In this document: positions 41,324 to 50,207 of the stretch, piece by piece | Position numbering within the stretch: the stretch's first letter is position 1 | Layout: each line of letters begins with the position of its first letter | Source: Streptomyces sulfonofaciens | GTDB taxonomy: Bacteria; Actinomycetota; Actinomycetes; Streptomycetales; Streptomycetaceae | DNA: 64,000 bases | Assembly: GCF_014656295.1 (NCBI RefSeq) | Contig: NZ_BNCD01000006.1 | Coordinates: forward strand, 1 to 64,000 | Reading direction: 5' to 3' | Translations under genes and position numbers: made by a program | The notes under the pieces: model-generated | The model's input: the letters and a program-made list of their open reading frames with translations, nothing else | The model's database searches: none | What the model was told of the DNA's origin: nothing

Positions 41324-42128
41324 CACCCGTACCGTGGCGGCACCACCGGCCCGCCGCCGGCGCACCTCGGGAAACCGCCACCTCAACCTGTTCCTCGGCG
41401 TCATCGGCCTGGCCGCGGTCCTCGCCCTCTGGCAGATCTGCGCCGTGACCGGCATCGTCGACCCGAACTTCAGCAGCTCGCCCTCGGGCGCGTTCACCGC
41501 ACTGGTCGACTCGATCAGCACCGGAGCCGTCTGGGACCCGCTGGGGTCCACCCTGTCGATCGTGGCCTGGGGCATGCTCATCTCGGTGGTCGTGGCCATT
41601 CCCGCGGGACTGCTGATCGGGCGGAACCGGATCCTCTACGGGCTGACCGACCCGCTGATCAGCATCATGTACTCCGTCCCCTACGTCGTCTTCCTGCCGA
41701 TGCTCATCTTCTGGTTCGGCATCGAGATGAACGCCCGCATCGTCATCGTGGTGTGGAGTGCGCTGTTCCCGCTGCTCATCAATGTGATCGCGGGCGCCCG
41801 CAACCTCGAGTCCAGCCATATGCAGGTGGCCAAGGTGTTCTGCGCCTCGCGGGTGATGACGCTGCGTTCGGTCGCCTTCCCCGCGACCCTGCCCTACATC
41901 CTCGCCGGTGTACGCCAGGCGGTCGGCCGGGCGCTGATCGGTGCGATCGTCGCCGAGCTGTTCATGGGCTCCGCCGGGCTCGGCTACCAGGTCCAGCTCC
42001 AGACCTCCAACTTCGAGATGGACGACGCCATGGCCTCGATCGCGGTGATCGCCGTGGTGGCCATCGTGCTCACCCGCGGGGTCGCCTACCTGGAGCGGCG
42101 CTTCACGTTCTGGTCGGGCTCGGACTGA
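41295..42128 (+). CDS. ABC transporter permease (SsuC/TauC type)
   Basis: A 277-residue protein with six membrane segments. The ATPase-contacting loop is SSHMQVAKVFCASRVMTLRS followed by VAFPATLPYILAGVRQAVGR, as in SsuC/TauC permeases. It is the channel of the importer formed with the preceding ATPase and the following binding protein. The start lies inside the ATPase gene, which points to coupled translation. Confidence 0.92.
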   Translation: MTATHLSPDSTRTVAAPPARRRRTSGNRHLNLFLGVIGLAAVLALWQICAVTGIVDPNFSSSPSGAFTALVDSISTGAVWDPLGSTLSIVAWGMLISVVVAIPAGLLIGRNRILYGLTDPLISIMYSVPYVVFLPMLIFWFGIEMNARIVIVVWSALFPLLINVIAGARNLESSHMQVAKVFCASRVMTLRSVAFPATLPYILAGVRQAVGRALIGAIVAELFMGSAGLGYQVQLQTSNFEMDDAMASIAVIAVVAIVLTRGVAYLERRFTFWSGSD

Positions 42129-42144
42129 GGGGGTGGACCACTCG

Positions 42145-43167
42145 ATGCGCACCGCCAGACCGCTCTACGCGGCACTGACAGCCGTGGTCCTGCTGGCCGC
42201 CGCGGGCTGTGCCGTGACACCCACCGCGTCCGTGCAGAGGGCGAGCATGAAGATGACGGTCGGGTACACGGCGATCGGAGCCGCCTACTCGGACCTGTAC
42301 ATCTGCGAGGACCAGGGTGTCTTCAGGAAAAACGGCCTCGACGTCAAGCTCACCCTGCTCAACAGCTCCTCGCAGCTCGTCGCCGCGCTGGTCAGCAACA
42401 GCGTCCAGGTCGGCGTGGGGGCGACGACCTCCACCGCGGCCGGCGCCATGAACCTCAAGGGCGTCGACCTGCGCTACATCGCGCTGCCGATCGACCACTA
42501 CTACCTGGAGATGTGGGGCAAGAGGTCGGTCCGGCCCGGTGACGGAGTCAAGGGCCTGAAGGTCGGCCTCAGTTCACCGGGCTCGCTGGGCGACGCGGCC
42601 GTCGACTCGCTCATCGCGCACAACGGCTGGCGGCAGGGCGACATCCACAAGATCTTCCTGAAGAGCACCCCCGCCGAGGTCTCCGCGCTGGAGAACGGCG
42701 CCGTCGACGCCATCGTCACCCAGCCCCCGACCGGCGCGAAGACCCGTCAGAAGGGCTTCAAGAAGGTCATGGACTTCACCTCGCTGCCCGCCGCGGCGAA
42801 CGCCTACACCGTCAAGTCCGACTACATGTCCGCGAACAGGAAGGCGGTGTCCGCCTTCGTGAAGTCCGAGACCGAATGCCTCGCCATGCTGCACAACGAC
42901 AAGGCGGCGGCCCTGCGGAGCATCATGAAGCACAGCGGGGTCAGCAACCGCTCGCTCGCCGAGTACTCCTACGCGTTCTTCAACCCGCTGTGGGCCAGGA
43001 CCCCGCGGGTCAGCCCCGCCCTGGTGCACGACGCGTTCGCCGCCACGGTGGCCAAGGGCGTGGGGAAGATGCCCGCGAACACCGGCGTCTTCGTCGACAA
43101 CTCCTACGTGGACGCCCTGCGGCGGTCCGGTTTCATCTCGTCCCTCTACCGGCAGGGAGGCAAGTGA
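42145..43167 (+). CDS. ABC transporter substrate-binding lipoprotein (NMT1/THI5-like)
   Basis: A 340-residue protein. The N-terminus RPLYAALTAVVLLAAAGCAV is a lipoprotein signal with lipobox AAGC. The mature protein has the NMT1/THI5-type periplasmic fold: SDLYICEDQGVFRKNGLDVK, SSSQLVAALVSNSVQVGVGA, then GLKVGLSSPGSLGDAAVDSL and ALENGAVDAIVTQPP. It captures the substrate for the importer. Positive residues around the cleft would suit an anionic ligand such as a carboxylate, which is inference. ATG 42145 is preferred over GTG 42133 because GAGGGGG is better placed for it. Confidence 0.9.
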   Translation: MRTARPLYAALTAVVLLAAAGCAVTPTASVQRASMKMTVGYTAIGAAYSDLYICEDQGVFRKNGLDVKLTLLNSSSQLVAALVSNSVQVGVGATTSTAAGAMNLKGVDLRYIALPIDHYYLEMWGKRSVRPGDGVKGLKVGLSSPGSLGDAAVDSLIAHNGWRQGDIHKIFLKSTPAEVSALENGAVDAIVTQPPTGAKTRQKGFKKVMDFTSLPAAANAYTVKSDYMSANRKAVSAFVKSETECLAMLHNDKAAALRSIMKHSGVSNRSLAEYSYAFFNPLWARTPRVSPALVHDAFAATVAKGVGKMPANTGVFVDNSYVDALRRSGFISSLYRQGGK

Positions 43168-43168
43168 G

Positions 43169-44626
43169 GTGACCTCACTCGACGACATCGACGACCTGCG
43201 GGGCTGGCTGGCCCTCGCCGACAAGCTCGGCGAGGTCAGGACCGTCGCGGGAGCCCACTGGGACAAGGAGATCGGCGCCGCGTCCGAGGTGAACTACAAA
43301 CGCCCCTCGCCGCCGGCGCTGCTCTTCGACGACATCGTGGGCTACCGTCCCGGCCAGCGCGTCCTCACCGCCTCCATGGGCAACGCACGCCGCCTCGGCA
43401 TGACCCTGCGGCTCGGCACGGACCTCGACGACCGCTCCCTGGTCGACGCCCTGCGCACCAGGCCGGGCGAGTGGGCCGCCGGCGCCTCCCGCCACCCCGT
43501 GCGGGAGGTGTCCACCGGACCGGTGTGCGAGAACGTGCTGCGCGACGCGGACGTCAACCTGCTGGACTTCCCCGTGCCGCAGTGGCACGAGGGGGACGGC
43601 GGCCGGTACATCGGCACCGGCTGCGCGGTGTTCACCACCGACCCGGACACCGGCGTCCTCAACGCCGGCGCCTACCGCATGCAGGTGCAGAACGACGGCC
43701 GGGCCGCGAGCATCAACATCGAGGCGGGCAAGCACGGCGCCGCGCACGTCAGGGAGTGGTTCGCGCGCGAGGGCCGGGCACCGGTCACCGCCTCGCTGGG
43801 CCACGATCCGCTGCTGCTGGTCGTCGCGGGCACCGAGGTCCCCACCGGCGTCTCCGAGCTGGAGTACGCCGGCGCGGTCCTCGGCCGGCCCGTGGACGTG
43901 ATCCGCGGCGAGCTCACCGGCCTGCCGATCCCGGCCACCTCGGAGCTGGCCGTGGAGGGCTGGCTGTATCCCGGGCGGCGCGAGCAGGAGGGGCCGTTCG
44001 GGGAGTGGACCGGCTACTACAGCGGCGGCACCGAGGCGGTCCTCACCCTCGACGTGCAGCGCGTCTACCACCGCGACGACCCGATCCAGCTCGGCGCCCC
44101 GCCCGGCAAACCGCCGCACGACTACTCGTACATGCGCAGTGTGATGAAGTCGGCGATGATCCAGGACGCCCTGGTCAGAGCGGGCCTGCCGGGTGTCGAG
44201 GGAGTGTGGGCGCACGAGGCGGGCGGTGGGCGCCAGTTGCTCGCGGTCGCCGTCCGCCAGCAGTACGCGGGCCACGCGCGGCAGGCCGGCTACCTCACCG
44301 CGCAACTGCCGTCCGCCGCGTACATGAACAAGTTCGTGGTGGTCGTGGACGCCGACGTCGATCCGCGCAGCCTCAACGACGTGGTGTGGGCGATGTGCAC
44401 CCGCACCGACCCGGCCGAGGACATCGAGACGATGCGCTACACCTGGGGCAGCCGGGTCGACCCGCTGCGGGAGCAGGGCGCGCCCGCGTTCAACACCCGT
44501 GCCGTCATCGACGCCTGCCGGCCCTGGACGCGCCTGGCGGACTTCCCGAAGGTCGCCGAGGCGAGCAGCGAACTGCTCGACCGGGTGACCCGCCGCTGGC
44601 CCGACGTCCTGGGCGGCGCATGGTGA
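43169..44626 (+). CDS. UbiD-family prenylated-FMN decarboxylase
   Basis: A 485-residue protein, the usual UbiD length. It has the family's N-terminal domain (DDLRGWLALADKLGEVRTVA), a cofactor-binding middle (NAGAYRMQVQNDGRAASINI) and the catalytic Glu loop REQEGPFGEWTGYYSGG, followed by PGKPPHDYSYMRSVMKSAMI. UbiD enzymes reversibly decarboxylate aromatic, heteroaromatic or alpha,beta-unsaturated acids and need prenylated FMN made by UbiX. The likely ubiX of this locus is truncated at 52016. The GTG start lies directly after the binding-protein stop. The substrate is probably what the importer brings in. Confidence 0.92.
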   Translation: MTSLDDIDDLRGWLALADKLGEVRTVAGAHWDKEIGAASEVNYKRPSPPALLFDDIVGYRPGQRVLTASMGNARRLGMTLRLGTDLDDRSLVDALRTRPGEWAAGASRHPVREVSTGPVCENVLRDADVNLLDFPVPQWHEGDGGRYIGTGCAVFTTDPDTGVLNAGAYRMQVQNDGRAASINIEAGKHGAAHVREWFAREGRAPVTASLGHDPLLLVVAGTEVPTGVSELEYAGAVLGRPVDVIRGELTGLPIPATSELAVEGWLYPGRREQEGPFGEWTGYYSGGTEAVLTLDVQRVYHRDDPIQLGAPPGKPPHDYSYMRSVMKSAMIQDALVRAGLPGVEGVWAHEAGGGRQLLAVAVRQQYAGHARQAGYLTAQLPSAAYMNKFVVVVDADVDPRSLNDVVWAMCTRTDPAEDIETMRYTWGSRVDPLREQGAPAFNTRAVIDACRPWTRLADFPKVAEASSELLDRVTRRWPDVLGGAW

Positions 44627-45402
44627 CTGCCAAGGCACCCCCCACACCCGGCGGGCCGGGCCCCCTGCGGGACGTGCCCGCCACCGCCCGGCTGCCGGTC
44701 GCCGAGGCGGCCCGCCGGCTGGAGATCACCCGGACGTTCGGCCGCGGCACCTCCGTGCCCAGCATCGCGGACGAGATAGCGCTCGCGGTGGCCACCGAGA
44801 TCATCGAGGGCCGCCTGTCGCCCGGCGATGACCTCAACTCCGTGGACCTCGCCCGGTCCTTCCACAGCAGCAGGACCCCGGTGCGCGAGGCACTGCTGGT
44901 GCTGGAGCGGGAGGGCTTCGTCGAGATCACCGCGCGGCGCCGCCCGCGCGTGGCCCGGCTGCTGCTGCGGGAGGTCAGGGAGCTGTACAACCTGCGGGCC
45001 GAGTTGTACTCCGTCGTCAGCCGGACCGTCGTCCAGGTGGCGACCGAGGCCGACCTGGAGACCCTGCGCGGCCACCAGCGAGCGCTGGAGGCCGCCGCCG
45101 CGGACGGCGACGTTGACCGCTACTTCTGGGTCAACGTGCAGTTCCGCAACACCGAGGCGGACATCACCCGGGACGCGACGCTGCGCCGGGTGCTCGACTC
45201 CCTGGGGCTGCGCGCCCTGCAACTACGCCATCTCAGCCTCGCCCAACCGGGCCGGCTCGAACCGTCCCTGCACGATCACGCCCGACTGCTCAAGGCGTAC
45301 GAGGACCGGGACGCCGAACTCGCCTCCGCCCTCACCCAGTCACTGGTACGGGCCGGGTACGCGGCGATCGAGCGCTCGGGATGGACCGGAGAGGAACCAT
45401 GA
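44620..45402 (+). CDS. GntR-family transcriptional regulator (FCD type), first copy
   Basis: A 260-residue protein. The winged helix spans EIIEGRLSPGDDLNSVDLAR, then SFHSSRTPVREALLVLEREG and VEITARRRPRVARL. The C-terminal all-helical FCD-type effector domain has YFWVNVQFRNTEADITRDAT and ends AAIERSGWTGEEP. It is embedded in the operon between ubiD and the Mo-hydroxylase genes, overlapping both (7 bases with ubiD, ATGA with the next). It probably represses the operon through the AGTGTCGACACT sites and is released by a pathway acid. A close paralogue lies at 51213. Confidence 0.9.
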   Translation: MVTAKAPPTPGGPGPLRDVPATARLPVAEAARRLEITRTFGRGTSVPSIADEIALAVATEIIEGRLSPGDDLNSVDLARSFHSSRTPVREALLVLEREGFVEITARRRPRVARLLLREVRELYNLRAELYSVVSRTVVQVATEADLETLRGHQRALEAAAADGDVDRYFWVNVQFRNTEADITRDATLRRVLDSLGLRALQLRHLSLAQPGRLEPSLHDHARLLKAYEDRDAELASALTQSLVRAGYAAIERSGWTGEEP

Positions 45403-46022
45403 CCGACACCACCACCCACAGGCCGGGCGACACCGCGGCAGGCGGACACCGGACGGCACCGGCGACGCAGTGCGCGGCGCAACCCGGTACCGCACCCGGC
45501 ACGGCGCCCCGGGCGGGGACGTCCACGGCCGTTCCGCTGCGCTTCCGGCTCAACGGCGAGGACGTGGAGGTGCACGTCCAGGACCCGGCCGCCCCGCTGC
45601 TCGACGTCCTGCGCCACGACCTCGGCCTCACCGGCACCAAGTCGGGCTGCGCGATCGGCTACTGCGGCGCCTGCACGGTCATCGTGGACGGCGCCGCGGT
45701 GCCGTCCTGCCTGCAGATGGCCGGTCTCGTCGAGGGGCGCGACGTGCGCACCGTCGAGGGCCTGGAAGGGCCCGGCGGGCTCGACCCGGTGCAGGAGGCG
45801 TTCGTCGCCCGCGCCGGACTCCAGTGCGGCTTCTGCACGCCCGGCCACGTGATGGCGCTGCGTGCCCTGCTCGACGCGGACCCCGAGCCGGACGAGGAAC
45901 GGATACGGGAGGTGGTCGACGGCAACTACTGCCGCTGCACCGGCTACGTGAAGATCCTCGACTCGGCGCGCGAGGCCGTGGCCCGGCAGAAGACGGCCCC
46001 CACCACCGAGGAGGAGCGCTGA
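45399..46022 (+). CDS. Molybdenum hydroxylase, [2Fe-2S] subunit (CoxS/XdhC-like)
   Basis: A 207-residue protein. A 45-residue Thr/Ala/Pro-rich extension precedes the ferredoxin domain with the plant-type cluster SGCAIGYCGACTVIVDG and a distal Cys in VPSCLQMAG. The second, helical domain binds the other cluster with LQCGFCTPGHVMALRALL and GNYCRCTGYVKI. These small subunits pass electrons from the molybdenum centre to FAD. The order small-large-medium (S-L-M) is seen here. The stop overlaps the next start as TGATG. Confidence 0.95.
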   Translation: MTDTTTHRPGDTAAGGHRTAPATQCAAQPGTAPGTAPRAGTSTAVPLRFRLNGEDVEVHVQDPAAPLLDVLRHDLGLTGTKSGCAIGYCGACTVIVDGAAVPSCLQMAGLVEGRDVRTVEGLEGPGGLDPVQEAFVARAGLQCGFCTPGHVMALRALLDADPEPDEERIREVVDGNYCRCTGYVKILDSAREAVARQKTAPTTEEER

Positions 46023-48445
46023 TGTCCACCGCCGAACTCCCGATCGCCCCGCTCGGCCTCGGCCGCGCCGCGCTGCCCCGGATCGTCGGCAGCCCGGTGG
46101 AGCGCATCGACGCCGTGGAGAAGGTCACCGGACGTGCGGTGTACGCGGCGGACAGCCGGCTGCCGCGGATGCTGCACGGCGCCGTCGTGCGCTCTCCGCA
46201 CGCCTGCGCACGCATCATCTCGATCGACACCTCGCGCGCCGAGCGGCTGCCCGGTGTGCACACCGTCGTGACCGGCGCGGACACGGCACGGGTCAAGTGG
46301 GGCGCCTTCCGGCCCGATCTGTACCCGCTCGCCATCGGCCGCGTCCGCTACGTGGGCGACGAGGTGGCGGCGGTCGCCGCCCGCGACCCCGAGACGGCCC
46401 GCCGCGCCGCGGAGCTGATCCACGTCGAGTACGAGGTGCTGCCCGCCGTCCTCAGCCTGGACGAGGCGCTCGCCGAGGGCGCGCCGCTGGTGCACGACGA
46501 CGCGCCCGGCAACGTGGCCCACGAGTTCGGCTTCGACCGGGGCGGCGTGGAGGCGTGGTTCGACCGCAGCGACGTCGTCGTGGAGGGCACCTGGCAGAGC
46601 GAGCGGCAGTGGCACGGCTCGATCGAGACCATCGGCTGCACGGCCGAGTGGACCCGGGACCGGGTCAGCCTGTGGGTCAACACCCAGACGCCGTTCCTCG
46701 CCCGCCAGCGGTACGCCACCGCGCTCGGGCTGCCGCTGCGCGCCGTGCGGGTGGTGCAGACCGAGGTCGGCGGCGGTTTCGGCGGCAAGTCGGGCGACGA
46801 CAACACCTCCGTCATCTGCGCGCTGCTGGCCCGCAGGGCCGGCCGCCCGGTGCAACTGGTGAACACCCGCGAGGAGGAGTTCCTGGCCAGCCGCCCGCGC
46901 ATCCCGATGCGCTACACCGTCCGGCTCGGCTTCACCGAGGACGGCCTGGTCACCGCGAAGGACATCGAGGTCGTCGCCGACAACGGCGCCTACACCGGCA
47001 AGGCCCAGGCCGTGCTCGGCGCCGCGACCGTACGGCACGACGCGCTGTTCAACTACCGCGCCGTGCGCGCCCACTCGCGGCTCATCTACACCAACCTCGA
47101 ACCGACCGGCGCCTTCCGCGGCTTCGGCAACCCGTCCGCGGACTGGGCGGTCGGCCAGGCGTGGGACCTCGCGGCCGCCCGGCTCGGCATCGACGTGCCG
47201 GACCTGTTCCTGCTCAACGCCGTGGAGTCCGGCAGCGTCTCGCCGCACAACCACAAGATCACGAGCTGCGAGCTGAAGCAGTGCATCCGCAGGGCCGCCC
47301 AGGCGATCGGCTGGCAGGCCAAACGCGCCGAGCGCACACCGCACCGCGGCCTCGCCATGGGCGTGAGCGTGCACGTCTCGGGCCGGCGCAGCTTCGGCGA
47401 CTACGACGGCAGCTCCGCGATCGTACGGCTCACCGAGGACGGCCGCGCCACGGTCATCGTCGGCGAGGGCGAGATCGGCACCGGCGCGAGGACCACCCTC
47501 GCCCAGATCGCCGCCGCCGAACTCGGCATCCCCGTCGCGGACGTCTCCGTGCCCCGCCCGGACACCGATCTGACCACCCATGCGCTCGGCGCGCTGGCGA
47601 GCCGGGTGACGTACGTCGCCGGCAACGCGGTCCAGCGGGCCGCGCAGCAGGCCTGCGAGCGCCTGCTGGACGCCGCGGCGCGCCAGCTCGACAGGCCCGC
47701 CGCCCAGCTCTGGGTCGAGGACGGCACGGTGCACGGCCCGGCCGGGCCCGACGGCGAGGGCCCGGTGAGCGCCCCGGTCGGCGCGGTCGTGCGGGCCGAG
47801 CTTTACCGGCCCGGCGGCGAGCCGATCGTGGGCCTGGGCTCGTTCGACAACCCCTCGGAGTTCCCCGACGGCAGCAGGTACGGCAACGAGTCCGGCGCCT
47901 ACAACTTCGTCGCGGAGGCCGCCGAGGTCGAGGTCGACCCCGCGACCGGCGCGGTGCGCGTGCTGGAGCTGGCCGCCGTCGCCGACTGCGGCACCGTCCT
48001 CAATCCGCCGCTCGCCGAGGGCCAGGTCGAGGGAGCCATCGCCCAGGGCCTCGGCATGGCACTCACCGAGCGGTTCCACTGGCAGGAGGGGGCCCCGGTG
48101 CGGCCGAACTTCTCCGACTACAAGCTGCCCACCGCCGGTGTCATGCCGAAGCTGCACATCGGGTTCGCCGACTCCTACGAGCCGACGGGCCCCTTCGGCG
48201 CCAAGGGCGTGGGCGAGATCGCGCTGGACCCGGTGCCGTCGATCATCGCCAGCGCGGTGGCCGACGCGGTCGGCGTGCGCGTGCACGAACTGCCCATCAC
48301 CGCCGAGAAGATCTACTGGGGCATGCGGAACGGCGAGCCGGGAGCCGCCGTACCGGTCACGTCCGCACCCGCCGTACCCGCCGTACAGGACCCGTCCCCA
48401 CCCGCCGGCGCGGACCGCGCCGGCCAGGAAGGCGACCCGCGATGA
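46022..48445 (+). CDS. Molybdenum hydroxylase, molybdopterin-binding large subunit
   Basis: An 807-residue protein of the xanthine dehydrogenase family. Visible are the N-terminal domain DAVEKVTGRAVYAADSRLPR, the cofactor loop QTEVGGGFGGKSGDDNT, GAFRGFGNPSADWAVGQAWD, GEGEIGTGARTTLAQIAAAE, and the C-terminal GPFGAKGVGEIALDPVPSII, whose Glu is the conserved active-site base. Such enzymes hydroxylate a ring carbon with water, often in N-heteroaromatics, or act on furoyl- and benzoyl-type substrates. Substrate specificity cannot be read. It is the catalytic core of the three-subunit enzyme in this operon. Confidence 0.95.
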   Translation: MSTAELPIAPLGLGRAALPRIVGSPVERIDAVEKVTGRAVYAADSRLPRMLHGAVVRSPHACARIISIDTSRAERLPGVHTVVTGADTARVKWGAFRPDLYPLAIGRVRYVGDEVAAVAARDPETARRAAELIHVEYEVLPAVLSLDEALAEGAPLVHDDAPGNVAHEFGFDRGGVEAWFDRSDVVVEGTWQSERQWHGSIETIGCTAEWTRDRVSLWVNTQTPFLARQRYATALGLPLRAVRVVQTEVGGGFGGKSGDDNTSVICALLARRAGRPVQLVNTREEEFLASRPRIPMRYTVRLGFTEDGLVTAKDIEVVADNGAYTGKAQAVLGAATVRHDALFNYRAVRAHSRLIYTNLEPTGAFRGFGNPSADWAVGQAWDLAAARLGIDVPDLFLLNAVESGSVSPHNHKITSCELKQCIRRAAQAIGWQAKRAERTPHRGLAMGVSVHVSGRRSFGDYDGSSAIVRLTEDGRATVIVGEGEIGTGARTTLAQIAAAELGIPVADVSVPRPDTDLTTHALGALASRVTYVAGNAVQRAAQQACERLLDAAARQLDRPAAQLWVEDGTVHGPAGPDGEGPVSAPVGAVVRAELYRPGGEPIVGLGSFDNPSEFPDGSRYGNESGAYNFVAEAAEVEVDPATGAVRVLELAAVADCGTVLNPPLAEGQVEGAIAQGLGMALTERFHWQEGAPVRPNFSDYKLPTAGVMPKLHIGFADSYEPTGPFGAKGVGEIALDPVPSIIASAVADAVGVRVHELPITAEKIYWGMRNGEPGAAVPVTSAPAVPAVQDPSPPAGADRAGQEGDPR

Positions 48446-49365
48446 CCACCCTCGACTCCGGGCCGCTGCCGGTCGGCGCGTCCCCGGCACCCGTGACCCT
48501 GCTGACGCCCGCCACGCTCGACGAGGCGCTGCGGCTGATCGCCGGCGGCGGTGCAGCGGTGCTCGGCGGCGGCGTCGGCCACACGCTGCGCCGCGGTGAG
48601 CGGCGCCGGCCCGCGCCCTCCCCGCTGGTGTCGGTGGCGCACCTGCCCGGGCTCACCGGCATCACCCGGGGCGAGGACCACCTCGCCATCGGCGCGGGTG
48701 TCCGGCTCGCCGCCTGTGCGGCCGACGAGGAGCTGGGCCGGGCCTGGCCCGTGCTGACCGAGGCGGCGGGCTCCGTCGCCACCGGCCGCATCCGCGAGAT
48801 GGTCACCCTCGGCGGCAACATCGCCGCCCGCGACGACAGCCATGACCCGCCCGTCGCGCTCACCGCCGTCGGCGCGACCCTGGCGGTGCGCAGCGCGACC
48901 GGTTCCAGGACGCTCACGGTCCCCGAGGCGGCGCGGCTGCGCCCCGACGAGCTGATCGAGCACGTCCGGGTGCCGCTGCCCGCACCGCGCACGGGCTCCG
49001 CCTACGAGAAGTTCCTCGTGCGCGGCGTGTGGGAGTACGCCTGCGTCAACGTCGCCGCGGTCGTCACCCTCGAAGCGGACGGCACCGCGGGGCACCTGGC
49101 GCTCGCGGTCGGCTCGGTGGCGGGCGGCCCCGTCGCCGTCGACCTCACCGGGCTGGCGGGCGCTCCCGCCGATGCCGCCCTCGTCGCCGAGGCGGCCGAC
49201 CGCGCGGCCGCCACGACCTCGCCCTACGGCGACGTCAGGGGCTCCGCCGCCTACAAGACGCGGATGATCGCCGAATTCGCCCGGCGCGCCCTGACCACCG
49301 CGGTCCGCCGCGCCGCGGCCGCGCCCGACCGCCCCTCGAAGCACAGCGCAGGAGGAGACCGATGA
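48442..49365 (+). CDS. Molybdenum hydroxylase, FAD-binding medium subunit
   Basis: A 307-residue protein. The FAD-binding loops are AAVLGGGVGHTLRRG (first) and VTLGGNIAARDDSHDPPVAL (second), with the typical CO-dehydrogenase medium-subunit layout and the C-terminal domain ending SAAYKTRMIAEFARRAL. It receives electrons from the iron-sulfur subunit. The start overlaps the large-subunit stop as ATGA. Confidence 0.93.
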   Translation: MTTLDSGPLPVGASPAPVTLLTPATLDEALRLIAGGGAAVLGGGVGHTLRRGERRRPAPSPLVSVAHLPGLTGITRGEDHLAIGAGVRLAACAADEELGRAWPVLTEAAGSVATGRIREMVTLGGNIAARDDSHDPPVALTAVGATLAVRSATGSRTLTVPEAARLRPDELIEHVRVPLPAPRTGSAYEKFLVRGVWEYACVNVAAVVTLEADGTAGHLALAVGSVAGGPVAVDLTGLAGAPADAALVAEAADRAAATTSPYGDVRGSAAYKTRMIAEFARRALTTAVRRAAAAPDRPSKHSAGGDR

Positions 49366-50207
49366 CGGCCACGGAGATCCTCGGGGAGGCGCGGACCAGG
49401 GACGGCGTCCCCCTGTCGTACACCCTGTACCCGGCGATGCCCGGCGCCCCGCGCATCGCCTTCGTGCACAGCCTCGCGCTCGACCGCTCGGTGTGGTCGC
49501 CGGTGGCGGCCGCGCTCGCCGGCCGTGCCGAGATGGTGGCCTACGACTGCCGGGGCCACGGCCGCTCGGGCCGCCCCGCCGGCCCCTACACCACGGACCA
49601 GTTCGGCGACGACCTCGCCGACCTGCTGGACCACCTGGGGTGGGCGGACACCGTCGTCGCCGGCTGCTCGATGGGAGGCTGCGTGGCGCAGGCGTTCGCG
49701 GCCGGGCACCCCGGGCGCACCCGCGGCGCGCTCCTCGTCGACACCACCGCCTGGTACGGGCCCACGGCGCCGGACGACTGGGCGAAGCGGGCCGCCGCCG
49801 CGCGCACGAAGGGCCTCGCGTCGCTGATCCCCTTCCAGCTCACGCGCTGGTTCGGCGACGCCTTCCGCACGGCGCAACCGGACCTGATGGCCCGGCTGGC
49901 CGAGGTGTTCACCGCGAACGACATCGACTGCTACGAGGCCACCTGCACCATGCTCGGCCGGACCGACCTGCGCGGCTCCGCACCCTCGATCCCCCGTCCC
50001 GCGGCCGTCCTGGTCGGCGAGGACGACGGTGCCACCCCGCCCGAGATGGCCCGGGAGCTGGCCCGGCTCATCGGGGACGGCCCCGCCACCGTGGTGCCCG
50101 GTACCCGGCACCTGACGCCCCTGGAGAACCCCGGCGCCGTGGTCGGGGCGCTGACGGCGCTGCTCGGCCGCACGGCGGCCGGCGAAGCGGTCGGAGAGAG
50201 CGCATGA
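49362..50207 (+). CDS. Alpha/beta hydrolase, enol-lactonase-like
   Basis: A 281-residue protein. The oxyanion strand is IAFVHSLALDRSVW, the nucleophile elbow is VAGCSMGGCVAQAFA with the catalytic Ser, the acid is likely in LVGEDDGATPP, and the His is in GTRHLTPLENP. The form is close to 3-oxoadipate enol-lactonase (PcaD), so a ring-cleavage lactone or activated acid could be its substrate. It is in the operon and coupled on both sides by ATGA overlaps. Confidence 0.88.
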   Translation: MTATEILGEARTRDGVPLSYTLYPAMPGAPRIAFVHSLALDRSVWSPVAAALAGRAEMVAYDCRGHGRSGRPAGPYTTDQFGDDLADLLDHLGWADTVVAGCSMGGCVAQAFAAGHPGRTRGALLVDTTAWYGPTAPDDWAKRAAAARTKGLASLIPFQLTRWFGDAFRTAQPDLMARLAEVFTANDIDCYEATCTMLGRTDLRGSAPSIPRPAAVLVGEDDGATPPEMARELARLIGDGPATVVPGTRHLTPLENPGAVVGALTALLGRTAAGEAVGESA